Source: Micropterus salmoides (taxonomy: Eukaryota > Chordata > Actinopteri > Centrarchiformes > Centrarchidae). Taken from it: a stretch of 64,000 nt of DNA. The DNA is taken from assembly GCF_014851395.1 (NCBI RefSeq), contig NW_024044681.1:23995036-24059035 (forward strand). Reading direction: 5' to 3'. Positions within the stretch are counted from its first letter, which is position 1. Each line of letters begins with the position of its first letter. Shown piece after piece: positions 1-10,759 of this stretch. The translations under genes were made by a program, and so were the position numbers. The notes under the pieces are model-generated. The model ran no database searches, was not told the DNA's origin, and was given only the letters and a program-made list of their open reading frames with translations.

Positions 1-634
1 GATCGGGACATCCCTACTCTTCTCTAGCAGACTCACACTTCCTTCTTCCTTTACTTCCCTTTGTTTTAGATACTGACTTGTCCTCTGTCCCCTTATCAGT
101 TCTTTAAAGGTAGTGTAAGTACTTTTAGGTCCCTATTTTCTCATAATTTGGTGTCGAAAAGACTAGTAAGTAAAACCTTCGACTGCAAAATATGTGGAAA
201 TAGGGCCCAGGTTTAACAATACCAAAACTATCTTTTAAATACTTTCTACATACCATGGTGTCTCTCAGTCTCAGAAATAACCTAAAAATCTAAAAGTGTG
301 ATATTCAAGTTCATAAATCACATTGATGTTTGATAAATCTTAAAAATATTGTTTCTCGTTGAGAAAAATATCATAAGTCTCCTGATAGGACCATAACATT
401 AATAATAACAACCACAGACAAACAAGAGAGTAAACAATTTAAACAGTTCAATTTTGTAGATGCACCTATAAAGAGGAGAGAAGTAAATCAATGATTAATT
501 TGTCCCTCTTTTCCATTTGTCTTTGGCATTAATGCCGAGTCGATGCTGCTCATGGACACTTTCGCTCTCCCTCTTTTAAAGCTTTCTGCAGTAAATGTGT
601 CTCTCTCTGTCTCGGTCTCTCCCTCTGTCTGCAG

Positions 635-1620
635 AACCAGTACAAAAGAACATTCTGGAGGAGCGATGATGAGAAAGTTGGACCCCAGCGGTAAACTCAG
701 CCGCTCAAACCTCACACGTAGAGCCACGGACCTCTCAAACACAGTGGGAGGTTGGGCTCACACAGCTGTGAACACTATTCGCAAACCCAACTGAATTACA
801 TACACGTGTGTAAAACACAGGACCTCTTGTAACCATGTTTAACATTTATCATTATTGAGGTATCAATGTTACATTTACATGTAGTGTTGTCATGACACTG
901 GGACATGGCAGCTTGTCTTCTTTTCTATATGTACTGTGTCCAAATATTTCTTGTGTGTTTACACGTCTTAGGTTAGCTAGCTGTGGGTAAACTATCCTCA
1001 TTGTAGCTACCAAAGGGGGTTTTGTATTGTGGTGTATGCACCTGTCATTGCTGCTACAACCAAATGTCTTTGATACATTTTCAAAATACTAATATTGTAG
1101 TTTGTTTTCTTACTCTCTGCATAGTCTTTTTGCTAGTTGCTGAAATTTATTTTTAAAAGAGAAGCTGCATACGACCAAAATTGTATCTGCATAATTAACA
1201 CTAAATTTACTGACGGAGGAAGATCCATTATCCTCTATTTTATATGTATGCAATAAATTAACTAACATTTGTTATGAGTTTTTAAATGTCATTTGATAAT
1301 GCCAAATTGTAAAGTGTATTTTCTATAAAAGGGGACTTTTTTATATGTAGCTTAGGCAGGATTTGAATGGGATTTTCATATCTTTCTTAATGGCCTGTGG
1401 ATGACTCATGCACCAATACTGTACACACAAATCATTTGATAATGTGATGGGGTGAAGATGTAACGACTCATTACCTGATGACAACAATGATGATGTTATA
1501 AAGCAATATCCAGCAGATTATTAGTGTAGTGACTGTCCATTTCCATGTATTAGTACCCCCTTATCTGTAGTAATGAGCGAAGGGGGGACATTGTGCCTAA
1601 ATGTGAAAAAATAAAATAAA
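635..1620 (+). CDS. Probable last exon and 3' UTR of an unidentified gene
   Basis: A pyrimidine-rich run followed by CAG ends at 634 and looks like a splice acceptor. The downstream exon can be read in three phases: a 19-residue end stopping at 692-694 (starts NQYKRTFWRSDDEK), an 11-residue end stopping with TGATGA (PVQKNILEER), or a 53-residue end stopping at 792-794. I cannot tell which is used, because the upstream exons lie outside the window. From about 700 to 1620 there is no further coding signal and the sequence ends in overlapping AATAAA signals at 1610-1620, as expected for a 3' UTR. I do not recognise any of the three peptides. Sequence 1-634 would then be intron. The strand and existence of this gene are inferred only from splice-like and poly(A) signals. 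Confidence 0.3.
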
Positions 1621-2279
1621 CCCTGTTAGTTTAAACAATCCAGAAGCCTTGTCTTTAATGTCACTATTGCAACACATGGTAATTGTAATTTGGGCTGCTG
1701 TAACAAAATAATAGCTTCCTGTTTGAGACAATGCAGGCATTCTTTCAAATTAAATGATGTGGGAGGTTATTGTTGTAATATTCAGTATGTATGTCCATAA
1801 TACGTATACTGGTTTGAACCAGATCCTCAGCACATACAATTCACTTTTTATGCAATTGCAATATTTCATAGAATAATCCAAACATGAGTCAAGTGTAGTT
1901 GACAGTGGGTGAAAAAATGTCATTGGGTGGGATTGTATAGGCTATTATTTGCTTTTTTCGAGTTTGTCTGGTTGTTCCGATGTTGGTCAATTATTTGAAT
2001 TCCAATAGATACATTGACCACTCGTGCTTATGGCTCCACATAACTTTTAAACTGAGCAACGACTGAAAATGTTTTTCAAAAAGGTACATGAATGGTAATA
2101 TGAAAATAGCGACACAGTTATGGAGGACGGAGTGAGTATCTTAAAAGTTGTAAATGCTTCTTAATGCCTAATCCAGTGATATATAATCGAACTGACTGTG
2201 ACTGTGACTGACTGTGTGACTATGCCGCATAATGAGGTCTTTTACTTTTGATAATTTTATTACTATATTTTATAGATAA

Positions 2280-2810
2280 TTTATCTTTCCTGATTTTAAA
2301 TGATTTTACAAATAAATAAAGAAAAGATTTTTGGTGGGGGATATATAGCCATATTATACTTTTTTATATAGGCCTACTTTATTAGCAAAGACAATGAACA
2401 CGGACAACCAATAGTCGTTAAAACAAATACAGACGACATGAACAGAGCCAGAGAGAGTTTTAAACAAAGAACAAATGAAGCGTTTTCATAGCTTTCTTAT
2501 TTTTGGAATCAGAAATGTTATTAATGCAGTGCTCAGATTCCTTTTCAAAGTCTATAAATAAAGGTTTGGACTGATTAAAGTTGGCTTTGTGGATATGAAA
2601 CGATCAAAAGATTCATTAGGAATAATTCTTTCTGTTTATGTTACTGTTATTGTGAAAGCCAAACAAACAAAAGTAGATTTTTCCAACAAAGAGAAAATTC
2701 AGAGTCAGTGTTACCAATAATATATTGAGACAAATCTTTCCAGAATCTGCTAGAGAGAGGACATTGCCAGAACAGGTGTATTATTGTCTCTGGTTACAAT
2801 TCACAGAATA
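2280..2810 (-). mobile_element. L1/Tx1-like LINE, 3' fragment (degenerate)
   Basis: The minus strand encodes the C-terminal tail typical of fish L1/Tx1-group ORF2. Around 2790-2710 it reads TIIHLFWQCPLSSRFWKDLS, the cysteine-histidine-tryptophan block that precedes the end of these polyproteins. After frameshifts and stops it resumes at 2601 with FHIHKANFNQSKPLFIDFEK and ends at a TAA at 2460-2462 after KNKKAMKTLHLFF. The remainder to about 2280 would be the 3' UTR. The reading frame is broken several times, so this is an old 5'-truncated copy lying in the spacer upstream of cct8. Family placement rests on my memory of the conserved motif order. Confidence 0.7.
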
Positions 2811-2959
2811 AACTATTAACACGTTAAGTCTCCATTGAGTTTTGTCTCCATTAAGTCTGCGACAAAAGTGGCTAGCAGGAGCTCCTTTACTTTATTAGTA
2901 AGGAGGCACTATTTGCTGAATGTTACGATTGCCTATCTTTATGTATAACCATATAACCC

Positions 2960-3152
2960 ATAAAGGCAACAATCGTGACGTGACGCAGCAGGTGAAATGA
3001 GAATCGCTCAGTTTTGTCCCTTGTTGTTACCCGTCCTCCGCTCCACGCCTTGCTGAAATCGCTCCTCCTCGGTCTCTCCGGCTTTGTACCCAGAGCTGAA
3101 CCCACGCCGCGGCTACCTTCTCTAGGATACCGGGGCAGATAAACATCGGAAA
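2960..3152 (+). promoter_or_regulatory. Presumed cct8 promoter and 5' UTR
   Basis: This stretch directly precedes the cct8 start codon and is richer in G+C than its surroundings. It contains two overlapping CRE-like TGACG cores (CGTGACGTGACGC, about 2974-2986). No TATA box is evident at a useful distance. The transcription start cannot be placed from sequence alone; a short 5' UTR ending GGAAA before the ATG is likely. Confidence 0.4.
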
Positions 3153-6100
3153 ATGGCTCTCCATGTACCCAAAGCGCCGGGCTTTGCCCAGATGTTGAAG
3201 GATGGCGCCAAGGTAAGGTTTAGTCAGTGTTTTGGAGTAGTTGGGTAGTTTTGAGTGTTTGCTTGTGAACTAGCATGCTAGCTAGCGTTAGCCCCGGAGT
3301 TAGCACACTCATTCACTGTCATGTGGGAGATTTCTAGAAGGCAGCCAGGCCGCTCCGAGCTACTGCTGGACCCGGGGCTGTTGTGATAGACTTAAGGCTA
3401 GTTTCTGCGTTTTTTCACTGCTCTTTCTAGCACGTAAACATGCTGTATATGACTGCAGTGTTAACTAGCAGTCACACCCTTAGTTAACTGTCAGAGCCGA
3501 GGCTTTGTCCGTGGCTGCTCATTGATGCTGATGCTTCCTGTTTTGGGTTAGCTTAGTTTAATTCAACTCTTACGTTTATCGTTTGCCTACATTATTGTCT
3601 AAAATAATCATTACACCCCCGTTTCCATTAAATTCTTTTTATACTGTTTGTTTCCCATTAGTTATTTGACAGTAGTAGTATTTGGAGTACCAATGTAATG
3701 CACCTCTCTTGTAAAGTCACGTGTTATTATTTTATTCTCTGATGCAGCACTATTCAGGGCTTGAAGAGGCAGTCTATCGTAACATCAGAGCCTGTAAGGA
3801 GCTTTCTCAGACAACACGCACCGCTTATGGACCAAACGGTAAGCAGTCACCTCCTACACTAAGAGAGATTTGTATTTGTAAGTCTTGTCTTGTTTGTGTT
3901 TCTACCTCTCATTACAAAATTAGTGCTGGCTAAATGGTGACATTGTCACTTTTCAGGTATGAACAAGATGGTCATCAACCACTTGGAGAAGCTGTTTGTC
4001 ACCAATGACGCCGCAACAATTCTCAGAGAGTTGGAGGTGAGGAAACCTTAATTTCTTGTGCAACACACTGTGTACAGGAAATTATTTATAAAGGAGTCAA
4101 TTTAACAGTTTTTGTGAACAACACTTTGTTTTATAGGTGCAGCACCCAGCAGCCAAAATGATCGTGATGGCCTCCCACATGCAAGAGCAGGAGGTTGGAG
4201 ACGGTACAAATTTTGTCCTGGTGTTCGCTGGAGCTCTGCTGGAGCTGGCTGAAGAGCTGCTCAGGATGGGTCTTTCTGTGTCAGAGGTAAACAAATTGTA
4301 GTCACTGATTGTCATAATTTTCTTATTGAAACTTGAGTAAGCGTTACACTTGTGGAAAAACAACACAAATGTCCTGTACATACATTTTAGCATCCCAAAG
4401 AAGTGAATCACTGCAGTTGCTCAGTGTCTCCTTTCCTCTCTGCCGCAGGTGATTGAAGGCTATGACAAAGCATGTAAAAAGGCTCTGGAGATCCTGCCAG
4501 ACTGCGTATGTTCCTCAGCCAACAACCTTCATGATGTTAAAGAGGCGACATCTCTCATCCGTACGGCAGTCATCAGTAAACAGTACGGCCACGAAGACTT
4601 CCTCGCCAACCTCATCGCACAGGCCTGTGGTGAGTCAGCAATCCAGACAGCTGATACCAGCCTAGGGCAAACAGCTGTCAAACATAATTTGTTAGTATTC
4701 ATTTTTAATTTCTCTGACTTTCTTTTCTTTACCGGTTTGTGCTACAGTGTCCATCTTCCCACAGTCTGGCAATTTTAATGTTGATAACGTCAGAGTATGC
4801 AAGATTTTGGTGAGTAGCATTATCATCTGAATATGTTTTGCCTCTCTTTGTGTGTGAGTGTTGTTTGCCTCTAAGTTAATGTCTGTGGTGTTTTCAGGGT
4901 TGTGGGGTGACATCATCCTCCATGCTGCATGGCATGGTTTTTAAGAAGGAGGCAGAGGGTGACATCACATCAGTTAAAGATGCCAAGATCGCTGTCTTCT
5001 CCTGCCCTTTTGACTGCACCGTGACAGAGACCAAGGTAATGTGTGTTTTTTATTTATTTTTTTTCAATCTCCTATTAATTTTGGGTCAGTTTTAAATATG
5101 ACACATTTCACATTTGGCCTAAAATAATGGGCTAAAAGTTCTGAATCTTTTTCACCTCTCCAAAGAGAAGAGACACAAGTGGTAATTTTGTAATTGCAGA
5201 AAAGATTGTGACATTTTATTAAGGCTACATTTGTTAACTACTATTCAGGAAAATGTCAAATTTAGAAAAGTGAAAGTGTTTTAGGGTTTTTTTCTGTTTC
5301 AGTTACTGGGATGTTTTGAAAAACGTGGATCCGTTATTAATGTTAATAGTAACGCCTGTGCTTTTCCTACTATGACAAGTCAAAATGTCTGCTGTGAAAA
5401 GGGCCTGTTGTCTGGGCTTTGTAAAGTTATGTGAAGGTACCGATCTTGGTGCTAACAATAGACTTATCTATCGCGTAGGGCACAGTGCTGATAAATAACG
5501 CACAGGAGCTCATGGACTTCAGTAAGGGAGAGGAGGATATGATGGAGGCTCAGGTGAAGGCCATCAAGGAGGCTGGTGCCAACGTGGTGGTAACTGGAGG
5601 AAAAGTGGCTGACATGGCGCTGCACTACGCCAACAAGTACCAGCTCATGGTGGTCAGGTAAGAAATTAAGTGTTATCAATTATCAAGTGATCAGAGATAG
5701 TAATTACCAAAAGCACATAGTGTGATCTAAATGGGCTAACATGAGAGAGGGCTATTAGTGGTATTGGCGTTGTTGTTGCAAAGTGACCTACACGCATACC
5801 TCCACCTTATGTGACTGACATTAGTTCAGGATAGTATGGTAAATGTGCAGGTTTTACATGGATGGATGATTTACAATGGATGTCATTTTCCGTATACCTT
5901 TTTAAATAAAAGATTTGTCATCAAAAAGAGAGACAGATTTCAGTATGCAAAATACATACAGTAATGTTCCTTCCAGTGCTGGAAAAAAAAATATTATAAG
6001 ATTATTTGATTAAAACCACCACCAGTGTGATGTCTTTCATCTTTCCTCATAATAAACGTCTGGGGTTATTATCAAATATAACTGTCATTATCATGTGTAT

Positions 6101-6715
6101 TTTTTTTTTTTTTTTTTACAAAAAATGTGTCAATACACACATGATATCTAATAATAATAATAATCTACAGAATTATTACTATTGTGGTGTGTACTGTGTA
6201 CATCCCAGCCCTAAATTCTCCTCTTCCCCATTAGGCTTAACTCAAAGTGGGACCTCAGGAGGTTATGCAAGACTGTGGGAGCTGTAGCACTGCCCAGGAT
6301 GGTGAGTGTCATGTTTCATTCAGATCAGGTATTTGAACCATAATAAAAGGGACCATTACATCATGTATGATGATTCATTTCTGCTTCCCTAGACGGCGCC
6401 AACTCCAGAGGAGATGGGTCACTGTGACAGTGTGTACCTGACAGAGGTGGGGGACACTCAGGTGGTGGTCTTCAAACATGGTAAATCACTCTTATGAGTC
6501 TTCATTTTAAACATGGTCTTTGCTCCGTCTTGAGTTTTAGGCTTAACATGTTCGGTCTTGATTGAACAGAGAAAGAGGACGGTGCCATCTCAACGGTGGT
6601 GATAAGAGGTTCCACTGACAACCTGATGGATGACATTGAAAGGGCTATAGATGATGGAGTCAACACCTTCAAGGTTCTGGTCAGGGTAAGTCGACATAAT
6701 ACTTCACTGTAGGAT

Positions 6716-6750
<35 letters not shown>

Positions 6751-9700
6751 AGCTGTGGTAAAAAAATAATAATAATAAAAAAAAAAAATCTAAATTAAAA
6801 ATCTGTCAAAAAATGGTATTTTTTGTTCGCAGAGAAGAGAAATATGCCACATTGCTAATGCCTGCAGAGTCTTAGTATTTAAGTGCAACTCTTTAATCTA
6901 CTGTTTGACCCGCACAACCTTACAGTTTGTGTCTAATTCTCCATGTATAGGACAAACGACTGGTACCTGGAGCAGGAGCCACTGAAATTGAGCTGGCCAA
7001 ACAGCTCACCTCATATGGAGAGGTATGTAGATTTGAGTACATTAACTGAAGTGCACCAGGTTCAGACTAATGCCTCTTGGTGTTGCCCTTTTTTCTTTAC
7101 TGTTTCACCTTCTGCAGACACATTAATTTATTTATTTATTTATTTACCCCCTCTCTGTAGTCCTGCCCAGGTCTGGATCAGTATGCCATTAAAAAGTTTG
7201 CTGAAGCCTTCGAGGCTTTGCCCCGTGCGCTGGCAGAGAACTCTGGTGTGAAGGGGAGTGAGCTCATCTCTAAACTCTACTCTGCACATCATGAGGGAAA
7301 CAAAAACATAGGCTTTGACATTGAGGTGTGTATGTGAACATGAGATTAACTTAATGACTTGATTATGATTTCATTGGAGTGTTGTCAGTCTGAAATGTAA
7401 AATACATTTTAAATACAGTACTTAATGGCATTTAACATTCTGATATGTGGCCTTTTATTATGTTACGTTTGTGGCTATTATAGTTCAAATGGGTGCAAGT
7501 ACAAAAATTAATTTTAGTTTTCGGTTTTCCTGAATACAGAGCAACCCATTAAATTCTTTTGTTTGTTTTTTTGATGTTGTCTTTAGGGAGAAGGCCCCGC
7601 TGTGAAGGACATGCTTGAATGTGGCATTGTGGAGCCTTACCTGGTAAAACACTGGGGCATCAAACTGGCCACCAACGCTGCCATCACAGTACTGAGAGTT
7701 GATCAGGTGTGTACTCAAACACATAAATACTCGTGACGCAAAGGTAGCCACAAAGAAGGAAATAGGTTATGTGCAAATTCCAATTCATGCACATTGAATG
7801 CTTTTGAAGGTACAATGTGTAAGATATGGCAAGAATTTAAAATTTTAAACAGTTCTGACGTCATGTCAAAGACGAGTTAGCATGCCAACCAGCTTAAACC
7901 TGAATTCAAGTTTTTGTCTTTCACTGAACTTAATGTCTGATTAAGTCAGCTTAAGAAGCAGTTATGACCTGATAAGTGATAAGCTGCTCCCTATTTCTTT
8001 TGGCGTATGAATTCAAGAAGTGGAGCGTTGTCTCAATGCCTTCACATTGTACCTTGTGTTTTTCTTCAACAAATTTTATGAGAAGAGAAAACAAAAACAA
8101 AGCATCCGTCTCCTACTTTCAGACTTTCTCTCCCTGCCTGTGGAACTCTGCTCAAAGCCTTCCCATCAATCTGCAGACAGAAATGATTAGCTGTATTTTG
8201 CTTTGCTATTTTTTTTCTTCATCATTGATAAATTGGATAATTTATTCTAAAATCATGATCATTTTAATTTACCTCGAGTGTTTTAACTTTTTGAGCTGAA
8301 ATCTGTGGCGTGTAGCAGATTCAGGTACAACACATCAAATCTGGTCTTTACATTCAAAACTTTTTTTTTTTTGTCTTAATGAAACATCTGGGTTTAACAT
8401 TTCCTCTTTCTCATCAGGTTCATACACACAAGGCAGTGTTTTTTTAAATTTGTTATAAAGCTAATGTTCTTGTTAAATTCAGCAGGTGCTGTGTTATGGG
8501 GGACTATGTGAATGAATAGAATCCGGGTAGTTAACGTTTGTGTGTGTGTATATATGATGCAGATCATCATGGCTAAGGCTGCAGGGGGACCCAAGGCTCC
8601 CAAGCAGAGAGGCCATTGGGACAAGGACGATTGGGACGAAGCGCCTGATAATTTTGAAACTCACCACTAGAGGGCACACACACACACACACCCTCTCTGT
8701 CAGTAGGTCCTGGAATGTGTGTGTTTTTTGACTCAGAAAACTCACTTGGATGTACTCACTCGCTCACGGGACACTGAAGTTGTGAAATGTTTTGTTCTTT
8801 TGCCTGTCACTACTAATACTGGGTGTGATACACAACTCACTGCAGAGAAATGTTGTAAAGCTGAAGCAGATAGTCTAATGGGATTAAATCACACTCAGGT
8901 GTGTCACTAAGTCTAAACCTGCACAAAACCGATACGTGTTGTTTGGTAGCATGCTGCATGCCCTCTTCTCATTGTAGTGGATGTCCTCAGGCAAGTGAAG
9001 AATAAAAACAAAATGGTGCATGGAACATAACTGTGTATATAAAGGGACCATGTAAATGAGATGCAGGGCTCCAGAGGTTGAAGTGGATTTGTTGTGTGAA
9101 GGTCATTTTCCTAATAAGATGTACTCCAATGACTTTGAAGCCATTGTACAAGTCTCTGGATCTCAGCTTACTCCCTCACTTCCATATAGAAGTCTCAGTT
9201 TATTTACACCACCTTCAAGAAAATCCCAAACCAGTCTATTTCTCGTGGCCATTTAATCTTATTTTTTAAAAAGCATTCATTGCATTTTTCCTTCTTACAG
9301 CCTCTATCGCTGTATGAGGTCATGAATACTTAATAACCATAAATGGCCCTCCTTGGTATCTGAGATATTTAAATCAACTATTTTACTTTGAAAATATGTC
9401 ATTATTTGAAAGTTTCGGCAAATAATTTTGGGCACAGTTTGTTTTTTTTCTGTGTTTGTATTTGTGCTGTGGCAAATATTTCAGTTGAAATTGCTGAAAA
9501 GGGGGAAAAAACCTAATGGCACCTAAACTGACACATAGTTCATGGTGTTACATTCTTCAAGCAGTTCATTTAGTTACACTCAAACAGGCATGTTTGAGTG
9601 TCAAAGTTGATAACTTGCCTCATTGCCCCACAGCCTGCTGCGTTGATCTCACTTCTCTTGATTGAGGACTGACATGACTGACTGAACGCTACCTTTTCTC

Positions 9701-9779
9701 CTTTCAGATCATCATGGCCAAACCAGCAGGGGGACCCAAACCTCCCCAGGGCAAAAAGGACTTCGATGAGGACGATTAA
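3153..9779 (+). CDS. cct8: T-complex protein 1 subunit theta (CCT8), chaperonin
   Basis: This is one of the eight subunits of the cytosolic TRiC/CCT ring, which folds actin, tubulin and WD-repeat proteins using ATP. Coding exons: 3153-3212, 3748-3838, 3957-4036, 4137-4286, 4449-4629, 4748-4809, 4898-5035, 5479-5657, 6235-6301, 6393-6480, 6570-6685, 6951-7022, 7161-7325, 7587-7706, then a terminal exon at 9708-9779 (546 residues in all; human is 548). Every junction is GT-AG and keeps frame. The protein opens MALHVPKAPGFAQML as in human CCT8. The ATP-site loop GDGTN is at residues 98-102 and the second nucleotide motif PGAGATE starts at residue 410. The distal tail IIMAKPAGGPKPP...FDEDD matches the vertebrate consensus. 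An alternative terminal exon lies at 8563-8670. A poly(A) signal AATAAA is at 9974-9979. Identification is certain; exon edges are read by eye. Confidence 0.97.
8563..8670 (+). CDS. cct8: cct8 alternative (proximal) terminal exon
   Basis: Preceded by a splice acceptor (GATGCAG ending at 8562), this exon begins ATC ATC ATG GC, exactly like the distal terminal exon at 9708, and fits the same phase-0 junction after residue 523. It encodes IIMAKAAGGPKAPKQRGHWD followed by KDDWDEAPDNFETHH and a TAG at 8668-8670, giving a 558-residue isoform. It has its own AATAAA at 9001-9006. The two exons share the IIMAK-AGGPK core but diverge afterwards, so they look like a tandem exon duplication used as mutually exclusive last exons. 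Reading frame, acceptor, stop and poly(A) signal are seen directly; that both are used is inference. Confidence 0.8.
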   Translation: MIMAKAAGGPKAPKQRGHWDKDDWDEAPDNFETHH

Positions 9780-10759
9780 GTCTGATGCTGTCCAGCGGAT
9801 GCTCCTTTTTAACCCTGACCGCTACCACATGCATTCACAAAATCCTTTTTTTCTAGTTTATTTAAAGCTCAACTGTTTGGGTTATTTCATAGAAATGACC
9901 ATACATTGGTAAATATGTGAAAGTAAAATGTACGGATGGCACTGTTTGCTTTTTTTGTGTGTTCTCAGTCCCAAATAAAAGGCACTTTCGCTGTCATGTC
10001 TTGCTTTGGATTCTGTTTTACTCAGCCACGTTCGGTAATTGTAATGCTTTGTGTTGGCAGTTCGCATTGCTGGAGATATTGGTTAAGTCACAGATTAGAA
10101 TTTTTTTTATCTTTGAGTTTTATAGTCATTCAATTCTTTAGACAAATTAACGTTAGGGTGGGGTTGGTGCCGTTGGTCCAGTTTTGGACATTTCCTGTCA
10201 GTTGACCCCATCCTGTTAAGTTGCACCTTTTTGCTTTGTATGCCACAAAATGCATGACTTCACCTTTCAGTGCCCTGTGGTGTTTGCTCTTAATATGGTG
10301 TTGAGGCAGCAGAAATTATGCATGCACTGGTTTTATTTTTAGAACAAGTGAACGGAAGAATTGAATGGAGAGGTCGATTGAAGATGCATCACAAGGTGCC
10401 ACAGAATTCATGGTGTTACTGCTGCGTGATTTATAGGATTGATGTCTGTGGCTGTGATTAGAGGGCAGCAGGGGGAGCTCAACTCCACCAGGTTGCAGTC
10501 TCATTGGATGGCAAATATGTGGGCGGATTTGCGCTGACGTTGCCCATACTCGGGATTAACTTGTTTTTATGTCGCCATATCTGTCACGTTTTGCACCGGA
10601 GAGCCTGATAAACCGCACATTTTTGCTGTGCAGTATTAATTCGCTTCTTGAAACCACAAATTAGTCTGTGTGTTGTGCATGAAAGTCTGGATAGGCGACC
10701 GTGAAGTGCCTGGATGAGGAGCAGGTGTCGCACCGAACAGATGTCCTGCTGTCACACTG

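Noticed and set aside
4097..4411. 104-codon minus frame over cct8 exon 4
   Set aside because: Antisense to a confidently identified coding exon.
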